From Chloroflexota bacterium (lineage in GTDB: Bacteria > Chloroflexota > Limnocylindria > Limnocylindrales > CSP1-4): a DNA stretch of 22,437 nt. A model generated the notes under the pieces. The model searched no databases, was not told the origin of the DNA, and saw nothing but the letters and a program-made list of their open reading frames with translations. The stretch is from positions 1 to 22,437 of the forward strand of contig JAKAMV010000048.1 of NCBI GenBank assembly GCA_021812735.1, in the 5' to 3' direction. Both the position numbers and the translations under genes were made by a program. Shown here piece by piece: positions 15,590-21,885 of this stretch. Positions within the stretch are counted from its first letter, which is position 1. Every line of letters begins with the position of its first letter.

Positions 15590-16006
15590 ATGTTCAACTT
15601 GCGCGACGTTCCCGGCCTGCCCGATCCCGACCTCCGGCCGCCGGTGGTGGCCGAATCGGGCGACCCGTTCGCGGCCCTGCGCGTGGTGCACCTCCTGGCC
15701 CAGATCCCGCGAGGCCAGCCGATCCGTGTGCGGGACATCGTCGACGCGCTCAACGCTCGCTGGCTCGACTGGTCGTTCGATCGGAAGGTCGTCACCGACG
15801 CGATCGTCCAGCTGCAGGCGAACTGGATGGCCGACTACCGCACCGTCGACGGGATCCGGCTCGGATCGGACGCCTACGGCGAGACGGTGACGATCGAGGA
15901 TTCGAGCCGGGTCGATCCGTGGATCGTGCTCCAGGTGCGCGCGCTCGCCGAGGCGTGTCGGGAGCGGCTGCGCGAGTTTGCGCGGGACGAGGGCGGAATC
16001 CCGTGA
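15590..16006 (+). CDS. Conserved-looking protein of unknown function, possible winged-helix fold
   Basis: This 138-residue protein was not recognised. A central stretch (about 43-95) alternates helices and short strands in a way that could be a winged helix: RVRDIVDALNARWLDWSFD, then RKVVTDAIVQLQANWM, then a short hairpin DYRTVDGIRLG. A final amphipathic helix (VLQVRALAEACRERLREFA) could dimerise. There is no signal peptide or membrane segment. ATG 15590 lacks a good Shine-Dalgarno sequence; GTG 15569 is a possible alternative. The stop overlaps the GTG of the aminotransferase (GTGA), so the two are co-translated. A regulatory role for the operon is possible but unproven. Confidence 0.7.
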   Translation: MFNLRDVPGLPDPDLRPPVVAESGDPFAALRVVHLLAQIPRGQPIRVRDIVDALNARWLDWSFDRKVVTDAIVQLQANWMADYRTVDGIRLGSDAYGETVTIEDSSRVDPWIVLQVRALAEACRERLREFARDEGGIP

Positions 16007-16959
16007 GCGAGGCGGGAGCCGCCGATCGGGCCGCCGGCCGGGTGGCCGACCCTGCCGCCACCGGGCGCCCGCCGGCGCGCCGCGCCAGCCACGTCTGGGC
16101 CGATGGCCTCCTCGTGCCCGCCGACACGCCACTCCTCACCGCGACCGATCGCGGGTTCCAGGTGGGCGACGGCGTCTTCGAGACGATCCGTGTCTGTGAG
16201 GGTCGGATCCTCGAATTGCCGCTTCACGCCGAGCGGCTCCGGGCGTCGGCCGCGGCGCTCGGAATCCCGCTTCCCGACGAGATCGAGACCACGCTTCGGG
16301 TGGCGATCGCCGAGCTCCTCGCGGCGGATGCGCTCGTCGGCCCCCGGGTCGAGGTCTCGGTGCGCGTGACGGTCACGCGGGGCCCTGTTGAGGGTCGCGA
16401 CCTGCTGCCGCCCACCGACGTCCGGCCGACGATGGTCGTGCAGGCGTGGCCGGTGGCGCGGCCGTCGCCCGAACTGCTCACGCGCGGCCTGCACCTCGCG
16501 ATCTCGACGGTCCGCCGCGACCCGAACAGCCCGCTGGCCGCGGTCAAGACGACGAGTCGCGCCGAGTTCGTCTACGCGCGGCTCGAGGCGCGACGGCGCG
16601 GCGCCGACGACGCCCTCTTCCTGACGATCGATGGCCACCTCGCCGAGGCCACCTCCGCGAGCGTCTTCATCGTGAAGGACGGTGAGCTCGCAACGCCGGC
16701 ACTGGAGTGCGGGATCCTGGTCGGAACGACGCGCGAGTGGCTGCTGCGCTGGGCGCCCAGGGTCGGCCTGCGGGCCCGCGAGGGATGGATCGCGCCGGAT
16801 GAGCTCTTCGCTGCCGATGAGGCGTTGCTGGCGAGTTCGGTGGCGGGCGTGCTCCCGGTGACGCGGGTCGACGAGCGGCCGATCGGGACGGGTCAGCCCG
16901 GCCGCTGGACGCTGCGCGCGCGCGCCGCCCGCGAGGCGCTTGCCTGCGGCGAAAGATGA
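16003..16959 (+). CDS. Aminotransferase class IV (BCAT / D-amino acid transaminase / ADC lyase fold)
   Basis: This 318-residue fold-type IV PLP enzyme opens with HVWADGLLVPADTPLLTATDRGFQVGDGVFETIRV (30-64), the hallmark start of the family. The PLP lysine is Lys182 in AAVKTTSRAEFVYARLEA and the PLP-binding glutamate is Glu215 in LAEATSASVFIV. GILVGTTREWLL and ALLASSVAGVLPVTRVD close the fold. Such enzymes are branched-chain or D-alanine aminotransferases, or 4-amino-4-deoxychorismate lyase (PabC, folate synthesis). The motifs do not separate these, and no pabB or ilv gene is adjacent. GTG 16003 overlaps the upstream stop. The first 29 residues are a low-complexity Ala/Arg extension that may not be essential. 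Confidence 0.88.
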   Translation: MSEAGAADRAAGRVADPAATGRPPARRASHVWADGLLVPADTPLLTATDRGFQVGDGVFETIRVCEGRILELPLHAERLRASAAALGIPLPDEIETTLRVAIAELLAADALVGPRVEVSVRVTVTRGPVEGRDLLPPTDVRPTMVVQAWPVARPSPELLTRGLHLAISTVRRDPNSPLAAVKTTSRAEFVYARLEARRRGADDALFLTIDGHLAEATSASVFIVKDGELATPALECGILVGTTREWLLRWAPRVGLRAREGWIAPDELFAADEALLASSVAGVLPVTRVDERPIGTGQPGRWTLRARAAREALACGER

Positions 16960-17011
16960 CGATTGCCCGTGGGGCGCGGACGGCGCCCGTGACGGCGCTG
17001 GGGCGGATGCG

Positions 17012-17374
17012 ATGAACCGTGCCCGGGCGATCGCCGAGACCGCGCGGCTCGCGGCCGAGGGTGAACGGCTGGAGGCGGCGCCGACCCTTGGCCGTCTGCG
17101 GCTCTGGTTGCAGCTCTCCGACGACCTGCTGAGCACGATCTGGGGCACGATGGACCGCTACCACCTCGCGTGGCTGCTGGTGGGACGACCCGCTGCGCCC
17201 CGCGGTCGCCCGATGACGCCCGACGAAGAGGCGGCGTACGTGCGCGACGTCGCCGGGCAGAAGACGGCGGTGCTGCGGATGAGCCTGCGGGCGCTCGAGG
17301 CTCAGGGCATCCCGTTCGTGGGGGAGACGGAGTCGGCAGGGACGATGGCGACGGGCGACGAGGCGGAACCATGA
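17012..17374 (+). CDS. Unknown 120-residue helical protein
   Basis: I do not recognise this protein. It is mostly helical: RARAIAETARLAAEGERL, a second helix with RLRLWLQLSDDLLSTIWGTMDRYHLAWLLVG, a proline-containing loop, then a charged helix TPDEEAAYVRDVAGQKTAVLRMSLRALEAQGIPFVG and a polar tail. No metal-binding or catalytic motif stands out. ATG 17012 is the first methionine after the aminotransferase stop (52 bp gap), with a G-rich stretch before it. The stop overlaps the ATG of the DUF885 gene by 4 bp (ATGA, 17371-17374), so the small protein is translationally coupled to the peptidase-like protein and may assist it. Confidence 0.7.
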   Translation: MNRARAIAETARLAAEGERLEAAPTLGRLRLWLQLSDDLLSTIWGTMDRYHLAWLLVGRPAAPRGRPMTPDEEAAYVRDVAGQKTAVLRMSLRALEAQGIPFVGETESAGTMATGDEAEP

Positions 17375-18762
17375 CGGGGGAGCGACGGACGGAACCGCTC
17401 CCGGCCCGCGGCGAGCTCGTCCTGCCGGAGCGCGAGCTCGTGCCCGCCGTCGGCGGGCAGCGCCGCGTGCCGGCGCCCGACCCCGTGGCGCGCGACTACC
17501 TTCTGCTGGCCCTGCGCCTCGACCAGCACGTCCCCGGACTGGTCGACGGGTACTACGGGCCGCGCGACCTGAAGGCGCAGGTCGACCTCGAGAACCTGCG
17601 TCCTCCGGCGCGCCTCGCTGAGGACGCGGCCGCGCTGCGGGAGCGGGTCGCCGCGGAGGTGGCCGAGCCGGATCGGCGGCGCTGGCTCGACCGCCAGCTT
17701 GTCGCGCTCGAGACGCAGGCCGCGCGCTTGGCCGGGGCCGCGATTCCCTACGTGGACGAGGTGATCCGCTGCTTCGACGCCCCCCCGACGCGCCTGCCAC
17801 CGGAGACCTACGCCGAGGTGCGGCGCGAGCTCGACGGGTTACTGCCGGGTCGCGGGGCTCTTTTGCCTCGCCTCGAGGCATGGGACGCCCGCTTCGTCAT
17901 CCCGCTCGACCGGGTCCGGGCCGTGGTCGACGCGCTCCTGCCCCCGATTCGCGCGGCGTCGCTGGCGCACGTTCCGGCACCCGAAGGCGAAGCGCTGCAA
18001 GTCACGCTGGTCACGGACCAGCCGTGGAGCGGCTACAACTGGTACGACGGTGGGCTGCGTTCGCGGGTCGATCTGAACGTCGACCTGCCGATCCGGCCGG
18101 CGGCGCTGATCGATACGCTCACCCACGAGACGTACCCGGGCCACCACCTGGAGCACGCCTGGAAGGAAGAGCGGCTGGTGATGGAGCTGGGCCGGCTCGA
18201 AGGCACCGTGCTGTTGATCAACACGCCGGAGTGCTTCATCAGCGAGGGGCTGGCGGAGCTCGGTCGGCGCTTCACGCTCGACCAGCCCACGCGCGTGGCG
18301 CTCCTGCGCACGGCCTGCGTGGAGGCGGGACTGCCAGCGAGCGACGACGATCTGGCGCGCCAGCTCGCCATCTCGGCGAGCCTGCACCGTCTGCGCGGCG
18401 CCGACGGCGACGCGGCGCTGCTGCGGCACGCCGAGGGCCGTTCCAGGGCCGATCTCCTCGCCTTTCTGGTCGAAGAAGCGCTGTCGTCGCCTGAACGTGC
18501 CGAGAAGCGGCTCGCGTTCATCGAGCATCCCCTCTGGCGTACCTACGTGTTCAGTTACGCGGGCGGGGAGGCGCTGCTGGGGGCATGGTGCGAGGCGGCG
18601 GGCTCCGAGGCGGGCGCCCGCGGCCGTTTCCTGCGGTTGCTCACAGAGCAGCTCACGCCGTCGGGCATCAGGGAGGAGCTGGAGGCGGAGCCGAGGGAGG
18701 ATTCCTCACCGCTCAACGAGCGGCGAGGAACGCACCGACGGCCGTCAGCACGACTTCGATGA
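17371..18762 (+). CDS. DUF885-family zinc metallopeptidase-like protein
   Basis: This 463-residue protein has the DUF885 signature THETYPGHHLEHAWKE (251-266), with His252, Glu253 and His257 in the HExxPGH arrangement, and SEGLAELGRR (291-300), whose Glu292 fits the third metal ligand. Upstream are a helical scaffold and VTDQPWSGYNWYDGGLRSRVDLNVDLP (214-240), typical of the substrate-groove strand region. DUF885 proteins are regarded as gluzincin-like peptidases. Substrates are mostly unknown. There is no signal peptide, so it is probably cytoplasmic. It is shorter than the common 550-600-residue members. The last 17 codons overlap, on the opposite strand, the 3' end of a convergent membrane protein gene, and the C-terminal tail (Arg/Ser/Pro-rich) looks like read-through sequence rather than a conserved domain. 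Confidence 0.88.
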   Translation: MTGERRTEPLPARGELVLPERELVPAVGGQRRVPAPDPVARDYLLLALRLDQHVPGLVDGYYGPRDLKAQVDLENLRPPARLAEDAAALRERVAAEVAEPDRRRWLDRQLVALETQAARLAGAAIPYVDEVIRCFDAPPTRLPPETYAEVRRELDGLLPGRGALLPRLEAWDARFVIPLDRVRAVVDALLPPIRAASLAHVPAPEGEALQVTLVTDQPWSGYNWYDGGLRSRVDLNVDLPIRPAALIDTLTHETYPGHHLEHAWKEERLVMELGRLEGTVLLINTPECFISEGLAELGRRFTLDQPTRVALLRTACVEAGLPASDDDLARQLAISASLHRLRGADGDAALLRHAEGRSRADLLAFLVEEALSSPERAEKRLAFIEHPLWRTYVFSYAGGEALLGAWCEAAGSEAGARGRFLRLLTEQLTPSGIREELEAEPREDSSPLNERRGTHRRPSARLR

Positions 18763-19312
18763 CCTCGAGCGGCCCAACGATCCCGCCGAAGTACGCTGGG
18801 AACGGGGTGGCGGCGATGCGCTGCGCGATGTCGAGCCGAGAGTCCGGCAGGGTGGCGCGCGTCCAGAGATAGACGAGCACCTGCCCCGTGCCCCACGCCG
18901 CGAGCGCGAACCCGATGGCCAGGACGCGCGGTGCGATGCGCTGCACGTGGCGCTCCCCCCGCCAGGCGCCGGCCGCCAGCAGCGCCCCGATCAGCCACCC
19001 GCCGGCAAGTGCGACGACCACCATCCCCCAGTCCAAGCCGAGGACGCCCTCGAGCAGCAGCCACACGACGGCGACGCCGGCCCAACCCGCCAGTCCCAGG
19101 GCGAGCGCGCGCCCCGTCGCTGGGTGGGCCGCCGCCGGCGGTGCCTCCCGGGAGACCAGTCGTTCGCCCGGTGGCCGATCGAGCGGGCGCGTTGCGGCGG
19201 GCCGCATGTCGCCCGGCGCCCGCGCGATCGCGTCGGCGCGGTCTCCCGCCGGTGACGCTGGCCGTGCCCCGGGCACGCTGTCGTCCTGCGCGGTCGGTAG
19301 CGGCGGTTCCAC
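18713..19312 (-). CDS. Four-helix membrane protein of unknown function with long polar N-terminus
   Basis: This 199-residue protein begins with about 65 residues of Pro/Ala/Arg-rich, probably disordered sequence, followed by four predicted membrane helices (about 69-89, 93-115, 127-149 and 173-196). A loop with LPDSRLDIAQRIAATPFPAYFGG lies before the last one. No family was recognised. GTG 19312 lacks a Shine-Dalgarno sequence but follows a TACAGT hexamer by 6 nt, supporting a leaderless start; Met36 is a possible shorter start. The gene runs divergently from 19435 and overlaps the DUF885 gene tail to tail by 50 bp. Confidence 0.75.
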   Translation of the reverse strand: MEPPLPTAQDDSVPGARPASPAGDRADAIARAPGDMRPAATRPLDRPPGERLVSREAPPAAAHPATGRALALGLAGWAGVAVVWLLLEGVLGLDWGMVVVALAGGWLIGALLAAGAWRGERHVQRIAPRVLAIGFALAAWGTGQVLVYLWTRATLPDSRLDIAQRIAATPFPAYFGGIVGPLEVIEVVLTAVGAFLAAR

Positions 19313-19318
19313 ACGGCA

Positions 19319-19324
19319 ACTGTA
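19319..19324 (-). promoter_or_regulatory. -10-like hexamer TACAGT, leaderless promoter of the four-helix membrane protein
   Basis: Minus-strand TACAGT, then TGCCGT (6 nt), then GTG 19312, with no ribosome-binding site. The divergent gene has the same type of element about 100 bp away. Confidence 0.45.
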
Positions 19325-19421
19325 TCGCCGGCGGGCAGCTCCGTACCGCCACGATGGGCGCCCCGCGCACGAAGCGGTGGCCGGGGCCGCCGGCCGCCCT
19401 CGCCACGACGGCCCCAGGCGC

Positions 19422-19427
19422 TACACT
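19422..19427 (+). promoter_or_regulatory. -10-like hexamer TACACT, leaderless promoter of the unknown helical protein gene
   Basis: TACACT is followed by CTGCGCG (7 nt) and ATG 19435. The identical hexamer is seen before the Bax-inhibitor-like gene at 21839-21844, where a leader with a Shine-Dalgarno sequence follows instead. Confidence 0.5.
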
Positions 19428-19434
19428 CTGCGCG

Positions 19435-19968
19435 ATGCAGACACCGACGCGGCCGTCACGCACGCGGCCGCCCACGCGGACGTCCGTGAACGGCGCCGCT
19501 TCGCCGAACGCTCCGCTTCCGCCCATGCCCGAAGCTGCAGCACGGCTGCGGACCGGCCAGGCGCGCCTCGCCGCCGACGCCTTGCGCGCGGCGCTGGCTC
19601 GTGACCCGGGCCTCGGCACGCGGTACGACGCGGACCAGCTCCGCACATTCCTGCGCGACTGTCAGCGCCACGTCATCCAGCTCGCCCTCGCGCTCGAGGA
19701 GGGCCGCGTAGGCCGCATGACCGAGTACGTCGACGTGATCGTCCCGGTCTTCCGTCGTCGGCGCGTGCCGCTCGAAGATCTGGCGACGATGCTGCTGGGC
19801 ACGCTGGACGCGGCGCACGCCGAGCTGCCGCCTGCGGCCGGCGACGTGGCGACCCGCATCGTGGAGGCGGGTCTGGCCCGACTGGAGCGGCCGCGGCACC
19901 TTCCGGGCGATCGGCCGCGCAACCCGATCCTGCACTTCCTCTGGAAGGGCGCCGGGATTCTCGACTGA
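19435..19968 (+). CDS. Unknown 177-residue helical protein
   Basis: I do not recognise this protein. After a Pro/Thr/Arg-rich N-terminus (1-32) it is almost entirely helical. Amphipathic helices such as AAARLRTGQARLAADALRAALARD, DADQLRTFLRDCQRHVIQLALALEEG and LEDLATMLLGTLDAAHAELPP are followed by a C-terminal segment ending in NPILHFLWKGAGILD. There is one cysteine (DCQRH) and no signal peptide. The arrangement of four to five helices around an RDCQRHVIQLALALE core resembles sensor or co-antagonist bundles only loosely. ATG 19435 is supported by the hexamer 7 nt upstream. The DUF433 gene starts 9 bp after the stop, using a GAGG that overlaps the stop, so the two form an operon. Confidence 0.75.
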   Translation: MQTPTRPSRTRPPTRTSVNGAASPNAPLPPMPEAAARLRTGQARLAADALRAALARDPGLGTRYDADQLRTFLRDCQRHVIQLALALEEGRVGRMTEYVDVIVPVFRRRRVPLEDLATMLLGTLDAAHAELPPAAGDVATRIVEAGLARLERPRHLPGDRPRNPILHFLWKGAGILD

Positions 19969-19977
19969 GGCACGACG

Positions 19978-20310
19978 ATGACGATCAAGTGGGTCCAGAG
20001 CGACCCCCTCATCATGAACGGTGAGCCGTTCTGCTATGCGACCCGGTTGACGGTCCGCAACATCCTGGAGATGCGTGCGCACGGTCTGACGCCCGCCCGC
20101 ATGATTGCCGAGCATCCGGAGCTTCGGGCGGTCGGGATCGCCGAGGCGTTCCGCTATGCAGCCGCGCACCGGGACCGGTACGCGGAGTTCTTCGCGCCGG
20201 ACGGCTCGCTGCGCGGTCCCGGCTATGCGCCGGAAGATGCCGCGAAGTTCCCTCAGCACCTCCGAGAGCTCACGGGGATCGTCACGGACCGACCGCAGCC
20301 GGCCGTCTGA
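19978..20310 (+). CDS. DUF433-family protein (antitoxin-like winged HTH)
   Basis: This 110-residue protein shows the DUF433 pattern in its first 65 residues: DPLIMNGEPFCYATRLTVRNILEMRAHGLTPARMIAEHPELRAVGIAEAFRYAAAH. It matches the family consensus of an I-x-G-x-P-x-x-x-x-TR-V strand-turn followed by a helix-turn-helix with a Pro-x-L and an A-x-x-YA-type final helix. DUF433 proteins are small DNA-binding-like proteins often paired with PIN-like toxins (DUF5615). No such toxin is adjacent here; the neighbour is an unrelated helical protein. The extra C-terminal 40 residues (FFAPDGSLRGPGYAPEDAAKFPQHL) are not typical. Antitoxin function is therefore only possible. Confidence 0.8.
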   Translation: MTIKWVQSDPLIMNGEPFCYATRLTVRNILEMRAHGLTPARMIAEHPELRAVGIAEAFRYAAAHRDRYAEFFAPDGSLRGPGYAPEDAAKFPQHLRELTGIVTDRPQPAV

Positions 20311-20352
20311 GCGGTCGACCAACGGTCGCGTGGGCGCGCCCCTATCCGAGCA

Positions 20353-20375
20353 GATCGGTCGGAATTCGGCCGATC
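20353..20375. promoter_or_regulatory. GATCGG/CCGATC inverted repeat overlapping the putative promoter of the MIP18 gene
   Basis: GATCGG (20353-20358) and CCGATC (20370-20375) are reverse complements spaced by 11 bp around a GAATTC. They lie just upstream of the -10-like TAGGAT at 20381-20386, so a regulator bound here would cover the -35 region. Confidence 0.35.
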
Positions 20376-20380
20376 GGTGC

Positions 20381-20386
20381 TAGGAT
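20381..20386 (+). promoter_or_regulatory. -10-like hexamer TAGGAT before the MIP18 gene
   Basis: TAGGAT is isolated in GC-rich sequence, 72 nt before the MIP18 ATG and 4 nt before an upstream ATG at 20391. The same hexamer occurs at 10525-10530. Confidence 0.4.
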
Positions 20387-20390
20387 GCGT

Positions 20391-20450
20391 ATGGACCGTG
20401 CGCCCCGCGGTTCCCCGCGCGGCTCACACCCACGAGCATTTGGGAACTGA
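20391..20450 (+). CDS. Possible 19-codon upstream leader ORF
   Basis: ATG 20391 opens 19 codons (MDRAPRGSPRGSHPRAFGN), with the TGA at 20448-20450 placed 2 bp before the ATG of the MIP18 gene. That gene lacks a clear Shine-Dalgarno sequence of its own, so re-initiation after this leader would explain its translation. The hexamer-to-ATG spacing of 4 nt is shorter than at the other leaderless genes, so this is tentative. Confidence 0.3.
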   Translation: MDRAPRGSPRGSHPRAFGN

Positions 20451-20452
20451 CC

Positions 20453-20866
20453 ATGACCGACACCGTCACCAATACGGCGCCCGACACCGCCCGGCCCGAG
20501 CCGGCCCCGCAGGGCGCGCCACCGCCGTCGGCCGAGACGCCGGCAGGAGCGCCTGCCGCGACTCCGCTCCCCGCCGGTTTCGACGCCGAGCGCCGTGCGA
20601 CCGAACTCGCCATCCTCGATGCGCTGCGGTCCGTGGTCGACCCCGAGATCGGGATGAATGTCGTCGAGCTGGCCCTGATCAAGCAGATCGTCCTCGGGCC
20701 GCAGCAGACCGAGATCAAGATGATCCTGACCACGCCGTTCTGCCCCTACGCCGGCGCCATGATCCAGCAGGTCAAGGAGGCCACCGAGGAGGTCGTCGGG
20801 CACGAGGTCAAGGTCACCCTGCTCGCCGAGCGTTGGGACCCTCGCGACGCCGGCCTGATGTGGTGA
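20453..20866 (+). CDS. MIP18/DUF59 family iron-sulfur cluster assembly factor (SufT/PaaD-like)
   Basis: This 137-residue protein has an N-terminal Pro/Ala-rich tail (1-45) and then a DUF59 domain: LAILDALRSVVDPEIGMNVVELALIKQI (52-79), strand TEIKMILTTPFCPYAGAMIQQV (86-107) with the conserved Cys97, and HEVKVTLLAERWDPRDAGLMW at the end. Family members (SufT, PaaD, human CIAO2/MIP18) help load Fe-S clusters on target proteins. A role in maturing Fe-S enzymes, which here could include the radical-SAM aminomutase and the ferredoxin-flavoprotein, is reasonable but inferred. It is followed after 39 bp by the adenosyltransferase gene on the same strand. Confidence 0.88.
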   Translation: MTDTVTNTAPDTARPEPAPQGAPPPSAETPAGAPAATPLPAGFDAERRATELAILDALRSVVDPEIGMNVVELALIKQIVLGPQQTEIKMILTTPFCPYAGAMIQQVKEATEEVVGHEVKVTLLAERWDPRDAGLMW

Positions 20867-20905
20867 GGCGGCGGCGGTGATGCAGCACGGGGCGAACCGA
20901 CGACG

Positions 20906-21646
20906 GTGACGCAGCGGCGGCCGCGCATCCGGAGCAGCGCCGTGGCCACGGGCCGCGGCGACGATGGCACTACCGGGCTCCTCTTCGGAGGCGAGCGGAT
21001 CGCCAAGGACGACGCGCGCACCGACGCCTATGGCACCATCGACGAGGCGGTTGCCGCGCTCGGGCTGGCCCGTGCGGAACTCGCGATGAAGCGCCAGTAC
21101 GGCGTCCTGACCCCGACGCTGGCAGGGATCGGCGAACTGATCCTGCGTTTCCAGCGTGAGCTGTTCGTCGTCGGGGCGGAGCTGGCCACCAACCCGGAGG
21201 CCACCGAGCGTCTGCAGGACGGCGTGACCCGCGTGACCGAACGGATGGTCGAGGGCGTCGAGGCAGCCCTGGCCGACCTCGAGGCGCACACCGCGCTTCC
21301 GTCGGAGTTCATCGTGCCCGGCGAGAGCCGTGTGTCCGCTTCGATCGAGCTTGCCCGGACGATCGTCCGGCGCGCGGAGCGACGCGTCGTCGCCCTGCAG
21401 CGCCAGGGACTCGCCGGCGAATGGACGCTGCCGTATCTCAATCGCCTCGCCGATCTGCTCTGGGTGCTGGCGCGCGCGGCGGAGGCGGCGGAGGCGCGAG
21501 AGGCGCGGCCTGCACGACCTGGGCCGCGGGTGCGGCGTCCCCGTGCAGGGCCCACCACGCCTGATTCCACGACGCCCGACGCTGAGATTTCGGGCGACGC
21601 GTCGAGGCCCGACGACCCGCCCGACGACCGGCCCGTCGACGCCTGA
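20906..21646 (+). CDS. PduO-type ATP:cob(I)alamin adenosyltransferase
   Basis: This 246-residue cytosolic enzyme makes adenosylcobalamin from cob(I)alamin and ATP. The signature block TGRGDDGTTGLLFGGERIAKDDARTDAYGTIDEAVAALG (15-53) contains the ATP-binding residues. The C-terminal block ELARTIVRRAERRVVALQ (148-165) holds the conserved Arg/Glu pair, and YLNRLADLLWVLARAAE (177-193) closes the four-helix core. A Pro/Arg/Asp-rich tail (198-246) goes beyond the usual end near residue 190-200 and looks disordered. GTG 20906 is taken; GTG 20942 has a better-placed GGAG and would remove 12 N-terminal residues just before the motif. No B12-dependent mutase lies in the window (the aminomutase is B12-independent). 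Confidence 0.93.
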   Translation: MTQRRPRIRSSAVATGRGDDGTTGLLFGGERIAKDDARTDAYGTIDEAVAALGLARAELAMKRQYGVLTPTLAGIGELILRFQRELFVVGAELATNPEATERLQDGVTRVTERMVEGVEAALADLEAHTALPSEFIVPGESRVSASIELARTIVRRAERRVVALQRQGLAGEWTLPYLNRLADLLWVLARAAEAAEAREARPARPGPRVRRPRAGPTTPDSTTPDAEISGDASRPDDPPDDRPVDA

Positions 21647-21685
21647 TTCGACGAGCTCGATCCGTCCTCTGCGCGAGCATCGGCT

Positions 21686-21697
21686 CCCGTCGACGGG
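21686..21697. other. 12-bp perfect palindrome CCCGTCGACGGG in the adenosyltransferase/BI-1 intergenic region
   Basis: This perfect palindrome lies 40 bp after the adenosyltransferase stop. It could be part of a transcript hairpin or a protein site, but no T-run follows and the region is repetitive (GTCGACG words), so its meaning is uncertain. Confidence 0.25.
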
Positions 21698-21838
21698 TCG
21701 CGGGCCCCGCTCCATCGCGCAGCTGTTCGTGGCGCAGTCGGTGCCGACGGGCGTCGCGCTGGTCGCCCCCGGGTCGCGCTGACCCTGCCCGTCGCGCCGG
21801 CTTCACGCAGTCTTCATCGCCTCTTGACTCGGGAGGGA

Positions 21839-21844
21839 TACACT
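21839..21844 (+). promoter_or_regulatory. -10-like hexamer TACACT of the Bax-inhibitor-like gene
   Basis: GGGATACACT gives a -10-like TACACT with expected transcription start near 21851 and a leader of about 35 nt. The leader carries the Shine-Dalgarno AAGGAG (21871-21876), 9 nt before GTG 21886, and a small GGCCC-AA-GGGCC dyad (21852-21863). Confidence 0.5.
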
Positions 21845-21885
21845 GGAGATCGGCCCAAGGGCCCGCAACCAAGGAGAAACGTTCC

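Noticed and set aside
21824..21829. TTGACT as a -35 box for the Bax-inhibitor-like gene
   Set aside because: Only 9 bp separate it from the TACACT hexamer, too short for a sigma-70 type promoter; it may be coincidental or belong to another element.
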